Positions 23,407-35,700 of a stretch of 64,000 bases of DNA are shown piece by piece. Position 1 is the first letter of the stretch. The number at the start of each line of letters is the position of its first letter. Below the pieces are notes generated by a model. That model searched no databases, had not been told where the DNA came from, and saw only the letters and a list, made by a program, of their open reading frames with translations. Made by a program: the position numbers and the translations under genes. The stretch lies in contig UESW01004555.1 of NCBI GenBank assembly GCA_900491605.1, forward strand, positions 520,004 through 584,003, in the 5' to 3' direction. The DNA comes from Calamus simplicifolius. Its lineage: Eukaryota > Streptophyta > Magnoliopsida > Arecales > Arecaceae.

Positions 23407-24580
23407 TGTTGCCGCCGGGATCCGTCCTCCGACTCGGGCGCGGTCGATCTCCGGGAAGAGGGGGGTGCGGCGGACCTGCAAAAGAAGTCCACACGCGGAG
23501 GGACGCTGGGGTTGGTCCTCCGCGGAAGACCCTCCGACGCTCAAGTCAGTGGGGAAGGAATCGGCGATCAACCAGATAATGAGGAGGTGGATCTCTTCGG
23601 GAGGCCTCTCCGGGGGGTGGCCAATCGGAGGCTCCAAAAAAGAGGAGGAGGAGAGCGAGAGATAGAGGTGTGTGCACAGAGCTGCGTGCGTCCAGGGGCG
23701 CGTACCTGAGGGAATCTGCCAATCTGATATTTATAGACTGTCACCTGGGGGACTTGAGCATCTTCTGGAGGGTTCTGAGGTTGTTACGATACGGGGGTAG
23801 ACAGAATCAGGCCGTCGTGGGGTCGTTAGAATCCACGCCTTGTCTGTTAAGGGATCGACGGCTGGGAGAGCTCTTCGATGTCTTGGGATCTGGGCGAGTA
23901 GACTTGAGGCGGTTACAATAGGTCTTAGGCCACGTCTCAACATGATTCCCTGCTCAGGGAGCGGTTCGGGTAGACTTGAGCTTTCCCGCGTCAGGTTCCG
24001 CGGAGGTAGACGTCGGGGCGTGGATCGTTGGGTATAAGCGAGCTACGAAAGCCCGGAGGAGGCCGAGCTAGGGAAGCCCGGAGGAGGCCGAGCTAGGGAA
24101 GCCCGGAGGAGACCGAGCTATGGAAGCCCGGAGGAGACCGAGCTATGGAAGCCCGGGGAGGCCGAGCTAGGGAAGCCCGGAGGAGGCCGAGCTAGGAAAG
24201 CCCGGAGGAGACCGAGCTATGGAAGCCCGGAGGAGACCGAGCTATGGAAGCCCGGAGGAGGTCGAGCTACGGAGGCCCGGGGGAGGCCGGGCTAGGGAAG
24301 CCCGGAGGAGGCCGAGCTACGGAAGCCCGGGGGAGGCCGAGCCACAGAAGCCCGGGGGAGGCCGAGCTACAGAAGCCCGAAGGAGGCCGAGCTACGGAAG
24401 CCCGGAGGAGGCCGAGCTAGGGAAGCCCGGAGGAGACCGAGTTACAGAAGCCCGGGGGAGGCCGGGCTAGGGAAGCCCGGGGGAGGCCGAGCTACGGAGG
24501 CCCGAGGAAGGCCGCGGGAGGAGGTCAGCCTTAGCCGCCTCGCACGGATATCAATGCAATGACGATTTTACCCCCCAACA
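23407..24580 (-). repeat. Right (5') LTR of the compact element
   Basis: 1,174 bp, starting TGTTGCCGCC and ending CCCCCCAACA. TATA box at 23,728-23,735 (minus). The 24-bp array at 24,038-24,517 has about 20 units, two more than the other LTR. The sequence adjoining it inside (CGCCCTCTCC on the minus strand) does not resemble a tRNA primer site. Confidence 0.88.
24038..24517. repeat. 24-bp tandem array in the right LTR (about 20 units)
   Basis: Same unit and variants as at 21,231-21,662, with a different copy number, as expected from slippage or unequal exchange. Confidence 0.85.
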
Positions 24581-24585
24581 GGAGT
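24581..24585. repeat. Target-site duplication GGAGT, right copy
   Basis: Matches 20,598-20,602 and immediately follows the terminal CAACA of the right LTR. Confidence 0.85.
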
Positions 24586-27500
24586 AAATATGTCTTAAAT
24601 AAGTTGAATCATGACTTGAGCTAACCACCAAATGGACTAAAATAGGTTAAATATATCAAATTTGAATTCCAAAAATTAATTCTAGAAATATGCTTTTGTA
24701 ATCATTTGATAAATGGCTTCATGATTTTAGGTTAGAAGATTTTTCTTGTCGATAAAGAAAAATGTAAGCAACAAAAAAAAAAGTATCATCTAATCATAAT
24801 GTAAGGTAGCTTGCCTTAAGCAAAAGTAGCCTTAAAGATTTTATTTTATTGGTAGTTTAAGAAGGGTTTTGGTCTTTTTAAATCCAATGGTGGGTATGCA
24901 ATGTGAAACTCTACCTAAGTTTTGAGATTGAAATAAGTACTAAATGGTTTTAAATTTAAATAGCTAATGTTATAAAAATGCCAATAAAAGAGAAAGGACA
25001 AAGAATTTATGCAATTTATATTATGTGATATTAATCTTATATATTCTTCATATTTTTGATAAAAATTATTAATTGGATTTTAGAGGTATATATTTGATGA
25101 GGTTCGTTAAAGGCTTAAAATTAATTAAATATGCTAACTATAGGCACTCATTTGTGGCTTCAATATGTATTTTGTAATTGCATGATTTAACCATATGAAT
25201 ATTGGATAGAATAATAGCTTTGCATGAGGACCTAACAAAAATATTTCAGATGAAAATGGTGTAAAGGAAGGGGCTATGGTAAGAAGCATAGGAGAACACA
25301 AGATATATAGTAGGGGTGGATGGGAATGTAGTGTTTGATAAGATGATAGAAAGAATAGATGATGAAGAATATGTTGCAATGGAGTACGATCAGGATGAGC
25401 AACTATGAGCTTACTAGAAGTGGCTAGAGCTGGCAACAACATTAAAGGTGGCTGCAAGGAGGGACTCGATAGCAAAATAAGGGAAGAGAAAAGAGGAGAG
25501 GTACATTTCTAAGGTAAAGGAGGTAGTTTATGAGTATCTTGAAAGAGATAGAGGGTTGATGGTGTCATCAAGGATAACTGTGAATGCGTAATCAAAAGTA
25601 GGATAAAAAGGAGAGAGGAAGGAAAGAGAGGAAATCTTTTTATGAAAAAATTAAGATACCAACTCAAGTAGCTATAACTTGTTTAATGACCATTTTGACC
25701 ATGAGTCAATAATGATAAAATAACTCTAAGTTATAGCCAATGATCATGAGTAAGCTAGCCCATATTTACAACTTAAGTGACATTCAACTCTATTTACAAG
25801 TCTCTAAGTAGCCCTTTAATTTATAGGAGAAAACTCTGAAAGAATGAGAACATGGATTCCATAACATAGAAAAGGATGGGATAGAAAGAGAGAAACATGA
25901 AATCAATGGTTAATGAGTAATTAAAAATATAAAAAAATATCATAGCCGATAAGCTAACATTATTATTATAAAATATTTTTTTAATGCTTGCTTTTGGAGC
26001 TAAGCCTTATGACTATTCAAGAAGAAGAATAAAACTATATATAAATATAGAGCAAACATATCAATAGTCTTTTCCTGCAATGTATATATTCTTTTTCTTT
26101 ATATATAGATCAAGAATGGCAACAGACTTTTTATACACAAACCAACCGAGATAAAGAGAGTCGAAAGGGAGTAAATGAGTTAAGATTTGCACTCTAGTCA
26201 TGCTTGGTGGCTTCTTTCCTTATTTTTCATTGTCATAATTTTTATTCCAAGTAAAAATCTTTTAGTTTAAGGTAAATAATTACTTATATATTTATTTTAC
26301 TATATTTTCTCATATTATTTTTTTTAAAAATGATAGTAATAAAATAAAGGATTAACAACTTATGAAAATATAAACTAATGATCTGACCTAAATATTGCTT
26401 GTATGTATATAGATTAACCTTAACAAAAGTAGTAGGAGAGAATAAAGAGCATTAAGTACATGTTTCAATATAATGGCTTTTTGTTGTTATTATACCTGGA
26501 TTGTATTAAAATATTATAATGAAATAGAAAATGTAGTAGAGACAAGTCTTCAAAAGTTATCCCATCTCTATCTATATTATCTTATGATAGAAGCAAGTAT
26601 ATGAAGGCTATAGAAAATAAAAGGCCTTTAGGGGCTATCTTATCTCTACTCATACCATGATAAAAGTGATCATAAATCTTGTAGAGGAAGTAAGCTTTTA
26701 ATTGCTACTTTACTTATACTATTCTATAATAAAAGTGAGTTTACAAAGGTTATAGAAAATACATGACTTTTAAGGACTAAAAGGATAGGAATGGCTTCAA
26801 TGCTACATTCCATCCACATTTAGTAACTCCTCTTGTTCTTTTTTTAGTCACAATATCTATGATGAGGACGACAATTTCAACTTTTTGTAGCTGTTTACTT
26901 CCCAACTCATTCAATAACATGTTATAACCTTTTTTTAAAATGAAGGTAGGTTTGAATATTGCCCATTTACATATTGACAATAAGAAAGAAAAAATAAAAA
27001 AGGGCTTCGTTTTTTATTTCATCTTACTTTGTTTTTAAATAGTGCACAATTATCATCCAAAACATGATAATTAGTGATTACTTTGATTTCCATGGAACTC
27101 TAAAGCCACCTCATAATAGAAACAAGCCTCTAAAGCTGATAGTAGATAGCAATGATAACTAAGTTGGCCCCAATCCAAATTTGAAGCACAACCCTCAATA
27201 TTGATGGCATAGTGGAGACAACTCTTTAATAACAAAAGAACGTTTGCTACATTATATATGCATAATTGCTTTCAAATATATAGGATAAATCTACATACAT
27301 CTCAATATTGCATAAATCATCTTATATTACATGAATGATGTTGTCGTTGATAATCTTTTTTTTTGAGAAAACTAATACATAACATATATAATGTATTTGG
27401 AATATGGATGGTTATAACTTCATGTATTCATAGTTGAACTATTATCTTATTATAGATTTAAATTAATAAAATAAAGATATTTAAATTTTATAATAAGAAA

Positions 27501-29985
27501 AATAAAATTTTATCATAATTATTTTTCCTTGAATATGAATTTCTTTTACCTTATAGTCATTATATAATTCATTGCTTTTTTAAATATATCAAAAGTTTTT
27601 TGCCATCCTAACAAATTAAAGGTACTTATTTAGTTGGTTGTCCGATATCTAATGATAATTAAAAATATACATAGACTCAAAATAGAGATCATGCAAATAG
27701 GTCAACAGATTCCTCTTAATCTTTTTGTTCCTATCTCTTTTTGATGTTTCTCAATATGTAAGAGTTTGCAATTTTAAAGATTCCATCTCTTAAATTTTTT
27801 CTTAAAAAAATATTTTTCTAAAATATAGCTTCTCTGCTCACATGATTTTAAATAGGATATGTTAAACATCCTATAAATGATAAATAATCAAGAGCTTTAT
27901 ATATGTGTGTGAACTCATAAAGTTATATAAGCAAAAAAAAAAAAAAAAAAACAAAGCATCATTATAATATTTATGTGAAAAAGATTTAAATTTTATAAAA
28001 TAACATCATCCTTTAAAAAAAATAAATCTATAAATTAGATGAAGCATGCAATAACAAACATATAAATAATTTACATTAATTAACTTAAATTAGAATATAC
28101 CATCATTTCATTAAAAAAACAAAAATATATGCAAACTTTTGATTCTTCTTATTCTTCTTATGTGTTCACTATATTATTAAAAAAAACACTCTATAGTAAA
28201 TCAAACCAATGAGCACTAATTGAATACTAATCAATAATCAGATACTAATCAAAGTATACTCACTAAAGACAAAACTTAAAAGTAGTATCTTAAATTTAAA
28301 CTATAATTGGTTTTAAATATTATAAATTCAATAAAGATATATATCATTGAAAAAAAATTATATTATCAAAGTCTATGGCACTCCACCTTCTTTCATTTAA
28401 CCTTTACAACTAGTATCTTTGAAAGATAAAAGGTTAATAGGAAAAAATATAAATTTAACAAGAATATAGAAGATAGAAAGCATGCATACAAATGTCTAAA
28501 GCATAATGTATAAGAAAAACGAGCCTTCAACCTCATCTTTCTTACTATTTTTCTTTGTTTTTTCTTATGAAGGTTAATGTCTATTTATTTTATTTTATGA
28601 AATAGAAAGAAAAATAAAATTTTTATGGATTTTGATCAAATTTCATGAGGAATGATTGTGAGTGACATTGCGTTAAATTTGATAAAAGCAATAGTAAGAA
28701 ACTAGATTTTGAGAGAAATTTGAGATTAATTATTATCGGTTCATATATATATATATCATAATTAATGAGGAGTTATAGCCTATAGTCTAACATAATTTAT
28801 TATAAAATATCCTTTGTTAATCTATGAATATGATATTTAATGATATGACTAAATGCACATTTAATGGAGAGAAATTAAGTATGGGGATGAAGTAATACAT
28901 TATTATCTTCCAATAAATTTTCATGATATTTCAAAATAGAGAAATATTGTACAATTGTTAGATATCATGAGATATTTGATAATGAATGAAAATTTTTATC
29001 TTGGATAGAGTTCATCGGAACTCTCTTGCTTTAGTAATACTCTTTTTAATTTTTCTTTGAGATTTAATGTAAGAGTCATTATTTAGATAGTTAATTTCTT
29101 CTAAATAACTGATGTTTTAATATGAAAAAAAAGTTGATTAGACTAATAGTATAGTTAATATCTAAAATAGTTAATAATTAATGAATCAATTAAAATAGGA
29201 AACTAGAAAAACAAGTGGACATATATAAATAAGATAAAGAATAATGATTACCAATAATTTCTATTTTTAAGAATTGATTTAATTAATTAAAAATATTTTA
29301 CAACAATTAAACGCCTATCTTTACTTTCAAAAGTATATTAAATATTTAAAAAGTAATTTATAAAATTAAAATTTTAATATAGTTGATGATATTAATTTTT
29401 TGTAGATTTTAATATTTGATCTTAAAATATTGATAAAGATATCATATAGATGATTAAAATCTTGCTATAAAACTTTGATGGTAAGAAAAAAAAAAAAGGA
29501 ACTTAAGGGTGAGAGAGTAGGTGACTTCAAACATGTGGAAAATATGTGTAAATTAAAAAAAAAATAAATTTGATACTTGATTTGAGAGAAGCATTATTTT
29601 ATTTATTATTTTATTGAATAAAATATATTTAAAGATATTATTTTTATTAGTTTGTGGTATATTTTGGAATCTAATAAAAAGATATTTTCGTTTAAATATA
29701 TGATAGATGGAAATGCCAACATTTAAATCTCGCATTTTGATATATGACTTTTTTTTTAAAGGTTCTTCATATTTGCATTATTTGTGGGTTTTGCGGGACA
29801 TCAGATGATACTGTTTTTATGTTAATCAGCTCGGGCAATTGGTGTTTTAGTGGTAGTAATCACAAATTTTTACAAATATAATCAATAAATAATATACTTT
29901 ATGAAATAAATTTAACAAAATATTTGTCAATACTCAAAATTTATCCCGAAGTTTTACATATAACCCCTATAAAAATTAATATTGC
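24586..29985. other. AT-rich spacer, no gene recognised
   Basis: Long AT-rich stretch with poly(A) tracts (for example 27,934-27,951) and short TA runs (28,746). Open frames, including a 113-codon frame at 25,134-25,475, lack any domain, splice pattern or composition of coding DNA. No tRNA, rRNA or complete transposon was seen. It may include decayed transposons beyond recognition. Confidence 0.5.
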
Positions 29986-30700
29986 TAGATAAACAAAAAT
30001 CCATAAATCGTCCTTCCGGCATTTTTTTTTGAAAGAAATCTTCCGGTGGATATAGTCGACGGCTTCTGGCGGAACTGGGCTTTCTTTCGTCCGGGGATCA
30101 AGGGTTTCCCGATTGCCGTGCATCGAGCCGCAGGTCTAGTCTCGCTTCCCTCTCTCCTGCCTCTCACTTCTCCTTCTTAATTAATCGACCTTTTTTCTTT
30201 GGTTTCATCAAATTTTGGAAATTTGTGGTGGATATTCCGTTCAAATTTTCTCTCTCTCTCTCTCTCTTTTAATTTTATGACGTGATTCTTTCTGAATCGT
30301 TGAATTCGATTAGATATTAGGGCAATCTGAGTCCCCTGCGTCTGAGTTTCCAATGGAGTGGTGAATTATTGCTCTTTGATTCGGTTCATATTTGCCTTGA
30401 AGGAGCACATTATTAGCTTTGTGGATTACGATTCATTTGGAGTTTTATTTGAATGTTTTCATAGGATTCAGTCAAAATTTTCTCCTGTCCTTGAATTCTA
30501 TCATGTGGTCGGTGGTTCTTTGTGAATATCTAAATTTGATGGTCCCGTGCCTTAGGCTCCAACGGAGTGGTGAATTTGGTTTCTTTTGATTTGGTTCATG
30601 TTGATTTATCTGAATGTTTTCTTAGGATTTTTGGGATTTCGATTATTACGTGCTGTGAGTCCCAATTTGTGCAATTATGCAAAATTTTCTCTGGTACTTT
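29986..30700 (+). other. Possible 5' untranslated region or leader of a plus-strand gene
   Basis: Near 30,010-30,135 composition abruptly becomes GC-richer (GTCGACGGCTTCTGGCGGAA; GCATCGAGCCGCAG) inside AT-rich DNA. CT-rich sequence follows, including a (TC) run at 30,249-30,267, resembling a plant leader exon and first intron. Two diverged copies of GGAGTGGTGAATT...TTGATT.GGTTCAT occur at about 30,355 and 30,562, each followed by TGAATGTTTTC.TAGGATT, so part of the segment is duplicated. No coding exon is recognised. Confidence 0.3.
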
Positions 30701-31419
30701 TCTAAAAAATTATGGGCATTACGTATTTTCTTCTTCAGTGATATTTTGGTCATATGATGAATTCTGCTGAGGAAGCAATTTTAGCTTTTGTAGACAATTA
30801 TACTACAAAGTCAGCTGTCTAATAATTCTCACAGGAACTCAGTGTTAGGTTGTCATAAAATTTTCACAGGATCAATGTTATATTTGAGGCAAGTGATGGT
30901 CCATTTAAGTGATGCATTATGACTTTTGACATGGTTGTATTGACTAATTAAGTAGTTAGCAAGGGCTCCTCACTGACTGCTAAAAGAGCAAGTCCCACTT
31001 TCTTGCCCCATGTAATCTGGCAAGTACTCAGATTAATCATTGAGCTAATGCAGTGAAAGAAACAAGGAGAAAGAATAGGATAAAACTGAACATGCTGGTA
31101 AGAAAAGGACTGAAGAATGTCAACATTTTTACAAAGGGAGATGTGCTAACTGAATGGCTTTGACAGTTAAATTTTATCATTATCAGATAGCTAATATCTT
31201 AGGTGAAGAGGACAAACAGCACGTAGCAGTTTTATATTTATTATGAGGAGATTTTTTGTTAACACGCTATTCTTGTTATGGGTATCAGGACAATGAACTG
31301 GAAGAGGGGCGAGGGATCAAAATACGTCCATGTCAAAAGTGGTGAATCTAGGAAAAGAAGACTGTTAGCATAATTCTTTTGTGATAATGGTGATTCAAAT
31401 GGAAAGAACTATTCTCTGA

Positions 31420-31930
31420 GGCCATGTTTAGTTGGCGAGAACCATGCATGGGAAATATGCTTTTTTGGAAAAGTAAAAAACTGACTTTATTTGGTTGGAG
31501 GATCTAAATTGGTCAATGAAAAAGCAGTCTTCCTATGGAAAAGAGGTTTCTATTTCTGTATGAGAAGTAGAAACCCATCCGTAAGACAGAAAAATTGCTT
31601 TCTCATGAAGGAGAAAGCTGTCTTTTTTGCAAATACCAAAAATGCCCATGGCCAAGAAAAATTAAAAAACCTTTGCTGAATTTGTGAAAAAATTTCTTTA
31701 TATTTGCTTATCTTTTTTTTACTAATATTAATTCTGTCATATGTTTTGATTATTGTTGTTAAAGGATAGAAAAAGCTCATGAACCCATGAACTTACATCT
31801 CATCTTTAGAGGTAAAAATGATATTTTTCACTCAATTCCCAAAAAAATTGGTTGGCCAATCAAACATTAGCCATTCAAAAAAGTGTGTTTCCGAGGCCTC
31901 TTTTCCATGACCAACCAAATATAATCCTAG
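31420..31930. mobile_element. MITE-like element with CATGTTTAGTTGG / CCAACCAAAT ends
   Basis: The left end GGCCATGTTTAGTTGGCGAG mirrors the right end CCAACCAAATATAATCC with mismatches. A second internal TTGGTTGG / CCAATCAAAC pair lies just inside. The interior of about 500 bp is non-coding. It fits a small non-autonomous DNA transposon; the target duplication is unclear. Confidence 0.45.
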
Positions 31931-32151
31931 GAACCCCTCATAAGCCTACCATCCATGCATACACTTCCCAAGAATCCACCATCCAAGCATGCTCTTCTCA
32001 TTTCCAAAACGAGGCCTGAGTTGTTAGAACTATCGTGGAAAGAACTATCCGGATGCATAGAGGAAGTGGTTAGAAATTGCTTGGAGATACTCAGCGTCAA
32101 GGAAGTATGGTGATGAGACATGTGCATTAGACATGGCATTTGCTACTTGAT

Positions 32152-32209
32152 TGCAGTACCGTTTACTGCCTCCGGAAGTTCCCTTCTTGACTCAGGCTTT
32201 CCTTCCAAA
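32152..32209 (+). other. Possible short exon
   Basis: TTGATTGCAG is followed by an open segment reading YRLLPPEVPFLTQAFLPN and then a possible donor ATGTATTT. Both edges fit splice sites, but no neighbouring exon or family was recognised, so it is only a candidate. Confidence 0.2.
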
Positions 32210-32779
32210 CATGTATTTAGGGTGAACAATTTCTGTTATCATTTTGAAATTACATACGTAATGCAATTTTATTCTTCTTATCTTACAAACTTGTCCTCTG
32301 GTTGTTGTTACTCATGATAGTGTCGATGAATAAAGTGACAGATTAAACCAATATACAAATCTTATTAGCTTGAAGCATTAGACTTTCTGATTCTTGAAGA
32401 GAAAGAATACAAATTCTAGGGTATTCTCATGAAGGAGCTCACCATTTTGCCCAAAATCTCTGAAGCTTCAAGCCCCACAAAGGACATGCATTTGATTTTT
32501 TTTTTCTGAGCGTAAGGACAGTCATAAATTAAAGTCACATGGATGTGCATGAAACTATAATTCTTCTCTCCACCACTTCACATTTTCATTATATCTAGAA
32601 CTCAGAAGTTTGAAGTAATGGTGCTTTTTTCATGTTCAACTTTGATTTATCTTTTGATTATTTATTTAAATGACAATTCAAATGACAGCTTGCAATTTGG
32701 GTTTATTATTCAACTTTGGCGGTCCCTTGATCTAATAACATTCAAATGAGAAAGGGTTAATATTTATGTTGGTAACAGG

Positions 32780-32784
32780 CCACT
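32780..32784. repeat. Target-site duplication CCACT, left copy
   Basis: CCACT precedes the first LTR and recurs at 49,185-49,189 directly after the last LTR. Confidence 0.82.
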
Positions 32785-33611
32785 TGTTGCTGCTGAAATC
32801 TGCCCTCCGACTCGGACGCGATTGGGCTTCAGGATGGGCTCTCTCCTGGGCGGACCTGCAAAACAGTCCTCACGCGAGAGGCGTTGGGGGTGACCCTCCG
32901 CGGAAGACCCTCCGACGCTCAAGTCAGCGGAGATCGGCAATCAACAAATGTGAGGAGAAGGCTCTCGCTGAAAAGTCTCTCCATGGGTGGCCTTTCGAGA
33001 GCTCCGAGCAAGGCGTTAATGGCGAAAAGGGGTGAGCAGAGGTAGAAGGAGAGTGTGTCAGTAATCAAGTGCGCATACCTGAGAAGTCGGGAGACGGTTC
33101 TATTTATAGAGGATCATCTGATTCCTTGAGGGCGTCGTGGGTCCGAAAGCCGTTAGGATTCGAATCCAGTTTGTTATGAGATCAGTAAGATTCGTATTTT
33201 GTTAGTTAGAGGATCAATGGCTGGGAGAGCTGGTTGATGTCTTGAGATTTGGAGACGGTGTAGGCTCGAGGGCTTTAGGCCACTCTCGGGTATGATTTTT
33301 GTTTAAACTCTCTCCCGCCGGATTCCGCAGAGGTGTTTGAGTGCCCTGGTCTGGTCGGGGCACGGATAGCTCGGCTGGCGAGGCACAATGGATAGGAATG
33401 GCTCGGCTGAGGCCGAGAGAGGGGAATAGCTCGGCTGAGGCCGAGAGATGTGATCTGCGCCTTGGGAATCCTTAGCTCGCTGAGGGGCTAAGGCGCCCCA
33501 ATCCATCGAGGCTGATTCATCTCTAGCGGGTATTGCATAGCAAGTGGGAGTCAGGGTTGATCCTAACCCCTTGCACGATTATTAATGTAACAGCGATTTT
33601 ATCCCTCAACA
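32785..33611 (-). repeat. LTR A (outermost left)
   Basis: 827 bp, starting TGTTGCTGCTG and ending CCCTCAACA. Minus-strand TATAAATA at 33,101-33,108. Only two copies of the CTCGGCTGAGGCCGAG unit (about 33,390-33,447), against eight and nine in LTRs B and C. Confidence 0.87.
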
Positions 33612-33625
33612 CATGCCCCCCACTT
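33612..33625 (-). other. Polypurine tract beside LTR A
   Basis: AAGTGGGGGGCATG on the minus strand directly abuts LTR A. Confidence 0.7.
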
Positions 33626-34010
33626 CTTAGTTCGAAGCGTAGGTTCGGGCGTAGGGAGTATAACTTCAGGTGGCACGATCTGAATGGGTTTAGATTTGAT
33701 AGCCTGCGTAATGATGCCCTAATTAATGCTGCGTGGCCGCCTTGCCTTTACAGGACGGATCTGTCGCTTCCTAGGGGCAACGGTTGGGGAAGTGCCACGT
33801 AGCAAATCCCGGTTTTCATGGTGCCTGCAGCGGCGGTTCCGGGCGTTCCGATCAAGACGCCTTATCTTCTCTTTGAGGCGGTTTCCTTCGGGGAAAATCA
33901 AAATCGAAACAGCGTCATTCCCATTCGCAGCACCCTTTCGTTCCTTCCTGGATAATCTTGTTCCCCTACTTCCTTTGCAACGTCGCTCGATGTTTCTTTC
34001 AACCAACAAC

Positions 34011-34648
34011 ATGGTGAGGCCTAGCGACCTGGTCTCAGAGATTGTTGCCGAGGATTTAGGGAGAATACGTCAGAAGTATAGCATTCCCTCGGATGTCATT
34101 TTACGGCTGTCGGAGCCCGAGCATAGGGTCTCGCAAGAGCTGGAAGGCGGGATCTTTCTTTACGAAGATAGCCTGAAGGCAGGCCTCCGATTTTTCCTTC
34201 ACCCCTTAGCGAAAGAGATCATGAGGTTCTATAACATCTGCCCGACAATGGTGGCTCCTAACAGCTGGCGGAGTATCAATGGGTTTATCTCGATGTGTAA
34301 CGGGTTCAGGTAACAGCAACTCTGTCTCTGTTCCATGTTTGTTACCATCTGATGTCTGGGAGGAGCTCGGAGTGGTTCTATATCGGACATCGGAAGTCAT
34401 TCAGAACGATCATGGATAAACCGTCATCCATAAAGGAATGGAAGGTTCGATTCTTTATCGCCGAAGGGAACATCGGTTCTGGCTTCCCGCGGGGATGGGG
34501 AAACCCTGTTAGGGATATGGAAGCGCATCCAGCCCTATCCGAACGGGAGGAGGACCTAGGGCTCCTTGACGGTCGAGTGTTCTCGACCAATGTCTTACTA
34601 TCGGAGGAGGCTCTTTTTGCCGCCAGACTTAGCCCGTCGACGTGCAAG
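34011..34648 (+). pseudogene. Antisense gypsy-type transposon gene, first exon only, frameshifted
   Basis: The sequence starts MVRPSDLVSEIVAEDLGRI and continues through FYNICPTMVAPNSWRSINGF. It loses frame by one base near 34,310 (GGTTCAGGTAAC), then resumes as MSGRSSEWFYIG through FIAEGNIGSGFPRGWGN and LLSEEALFAARLSP. It ends at a splice donor (CAAG then GTAAGTC) at 34,648, the same position as in the other two copies. Shortly after, the interior stops and LTR B begins. The same one-base loss occurs in the long copy. Confidence 0.75.
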
Positions 34649-34673
34649 GTAAGTCTTTTTCTTTCTCCCTTCC

Positions 34674-34683
34674 TCTAGCGCCA
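34674..34683 (-). other. Primer-binding-site-like sequence next to LTR B
   Basis: On the minus strand, LTR B ends CAACA, followed by AAA and TGGCGCTAGA. TGG three bases past the LTR is the expected place for a tRNA primer site, and TGGCGC starts are common in Tat and Athila elements. The complementarity is short, and the following sequence returns to the antisense-gene intron, so the site is truncated by a deletion. Confidence 0.45.
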
Positions 34684-34686
34684 TTT

Positions 34687-35685
34687 TGTTGCTGCTGAAA
34701 TCTGTCCTCCGACTCGGGCACGATTGGGCTTCAGGATGGGCTCTCTCCTGGGCGGACCTGCAAAACAGTCCTCACGCGAGAGGCATTGGGGGTGGCCCTC
34801 CGCGGAAGACCCTTCGATGTTCAAGTCAGCGAGGATCGGTAATCAACAAATGTGAGAGAAGGCTCTCGCTGAAGAGTCTCTTCAAGGGTGGCCTTTCGAG
34901 AGCTCCGAGCAGAGCGTTAATGGCGGAAAGGGGTGAGCAGAGGTGGAAGGAGAGTGGGCCAGTAATCAAGTGCGCATACCTGAGAAGTTGGGAGACGGTT
35001 CTATTTATAGAGGATCACCTGATTCCCTGGGGGCATCGTGGGTCCGAAAGCCGTTAGGATTCCAATCCAGTTTGTTATGAGGTTAGTAAGATTCGTATCT
35101 TGTTAGTTAGAGGATCAACGGCTGGGAGAGCTGGTTGATGTCTTAACATTCGAAGACGGTGTAGGCTCCAAGGCTTTAGGCCACTCTCGGGTATGATTTT
35201 TGTTTAAACTCTCCCGTGCCGGATTCTGCAGAGGTGCTTGAGTGCCCTGGTCTGGTCGGGGCACGGATAGCTCGGCTGGCGAGGCACAATGGATAGGAAT
35301 GGCTCGGCTGAGGCCGAGAGATAGGAACAACTCGGCTGAGGCCGAGAGACAGGGATAGCTCGGATGAGGCCGAGAGACAGGGATAGTTCGGCTGAGGTCG
35401 AGAGAGATGGGGATAGCTCAGCGAAGGCCGAGAGAGATGTTATAACTCGGCTGAGGCCGAGAGAGACGTCACAGCTCGGCTGAGGCCGAGAGAGACGTCA
35501 CAGCTCGGCTGAGGCCGAGAGATGTGATCCGCACCTTGGGAATCCTTGGCTCACTGAGGGGCTAAGGTGCCCCAATCCACTGAGGCTGATTCATCTCTAG
35601 TGAGTATTGCACAGCAAGTAGGAGTCAGGGTTGATCCTAACCCCTTGCGCGATTATTAATGCAATGGCGATTTTATCCCTCAGCA
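34687..35685 (-). repeat. LTR B (internal)
   Basis: 999 bp, starting TGTTGCTGCTG and ending CCCTCAGCA. TATAAATA (minus) at 35,002-35,009. It acts as 5' LTR for the short interior (primer-site-like sequence on its left) and as 3' LTR for the long interior (polypurine tract on its right). Confidence 0.87.
35302..35522. repeat. U3 array of CTCGGCTGAGGCCGAG units (about eight)
   Basis: Units of 28-30 bp share a 16-bp core with six-base complementary arms (CTCGGC, GCCGAG) around TGAG. Separator bases vary (AGATAGGAACAA, AGACAGGGATAG, AGAGACGTCACAG). The array lies in U3, upstream of the LTR TATA box in element orientation. Confidence 0.8.
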
Positions 35686-35700
35686 CATGCCCCCCACTCC
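35686..35700 (-). other. Polypurine tract beside LTR B
   Basis: GGAGTGGGGGGCATG on the minus strand directly abuts LTR B and serves the long interior. Confidence 0.7.

Larger units (their letters stand above)
20603..24580 (-). mobile_element. Compact non-autonomous gypsy (Tat-like) element
   Basis: Two LTRs (20,603-21,722 and 23,407-24,580) enclose a 1,684-bp interior and are bounded by GGAGT. Ends are TGTTG...CAACA. A purine-rich tract beside the left LTR on the minus strand (GGGAGTGGAGGGCATG) is the polypurine tract, so the element runs on the minus strand. The interior has no gag or pol, only the plus-strand antisense gene, cut off by the right LTR. No primer-binding site is seen beside the right LTR. 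Its LTRs and antisense gene are homologous to those of the 32.8-49.2 kb element. It would depend on proteins from a relative. Confidence 0.85.

Noticed and set aside
21231..24517. CRISPR-like regular repeats of 24 bp
   Set aside because: Units are adjacent with no unique spacers, and they lie inside paired LTRs with target duplications. They are tandem arrays of a plant retroelement.
25134..25475. 113-codon minus-strand frame in AT-rich spacer
   Set aside because: Hydrophobic low-complexity translation without domain, splice context or neighbouring coding signal.
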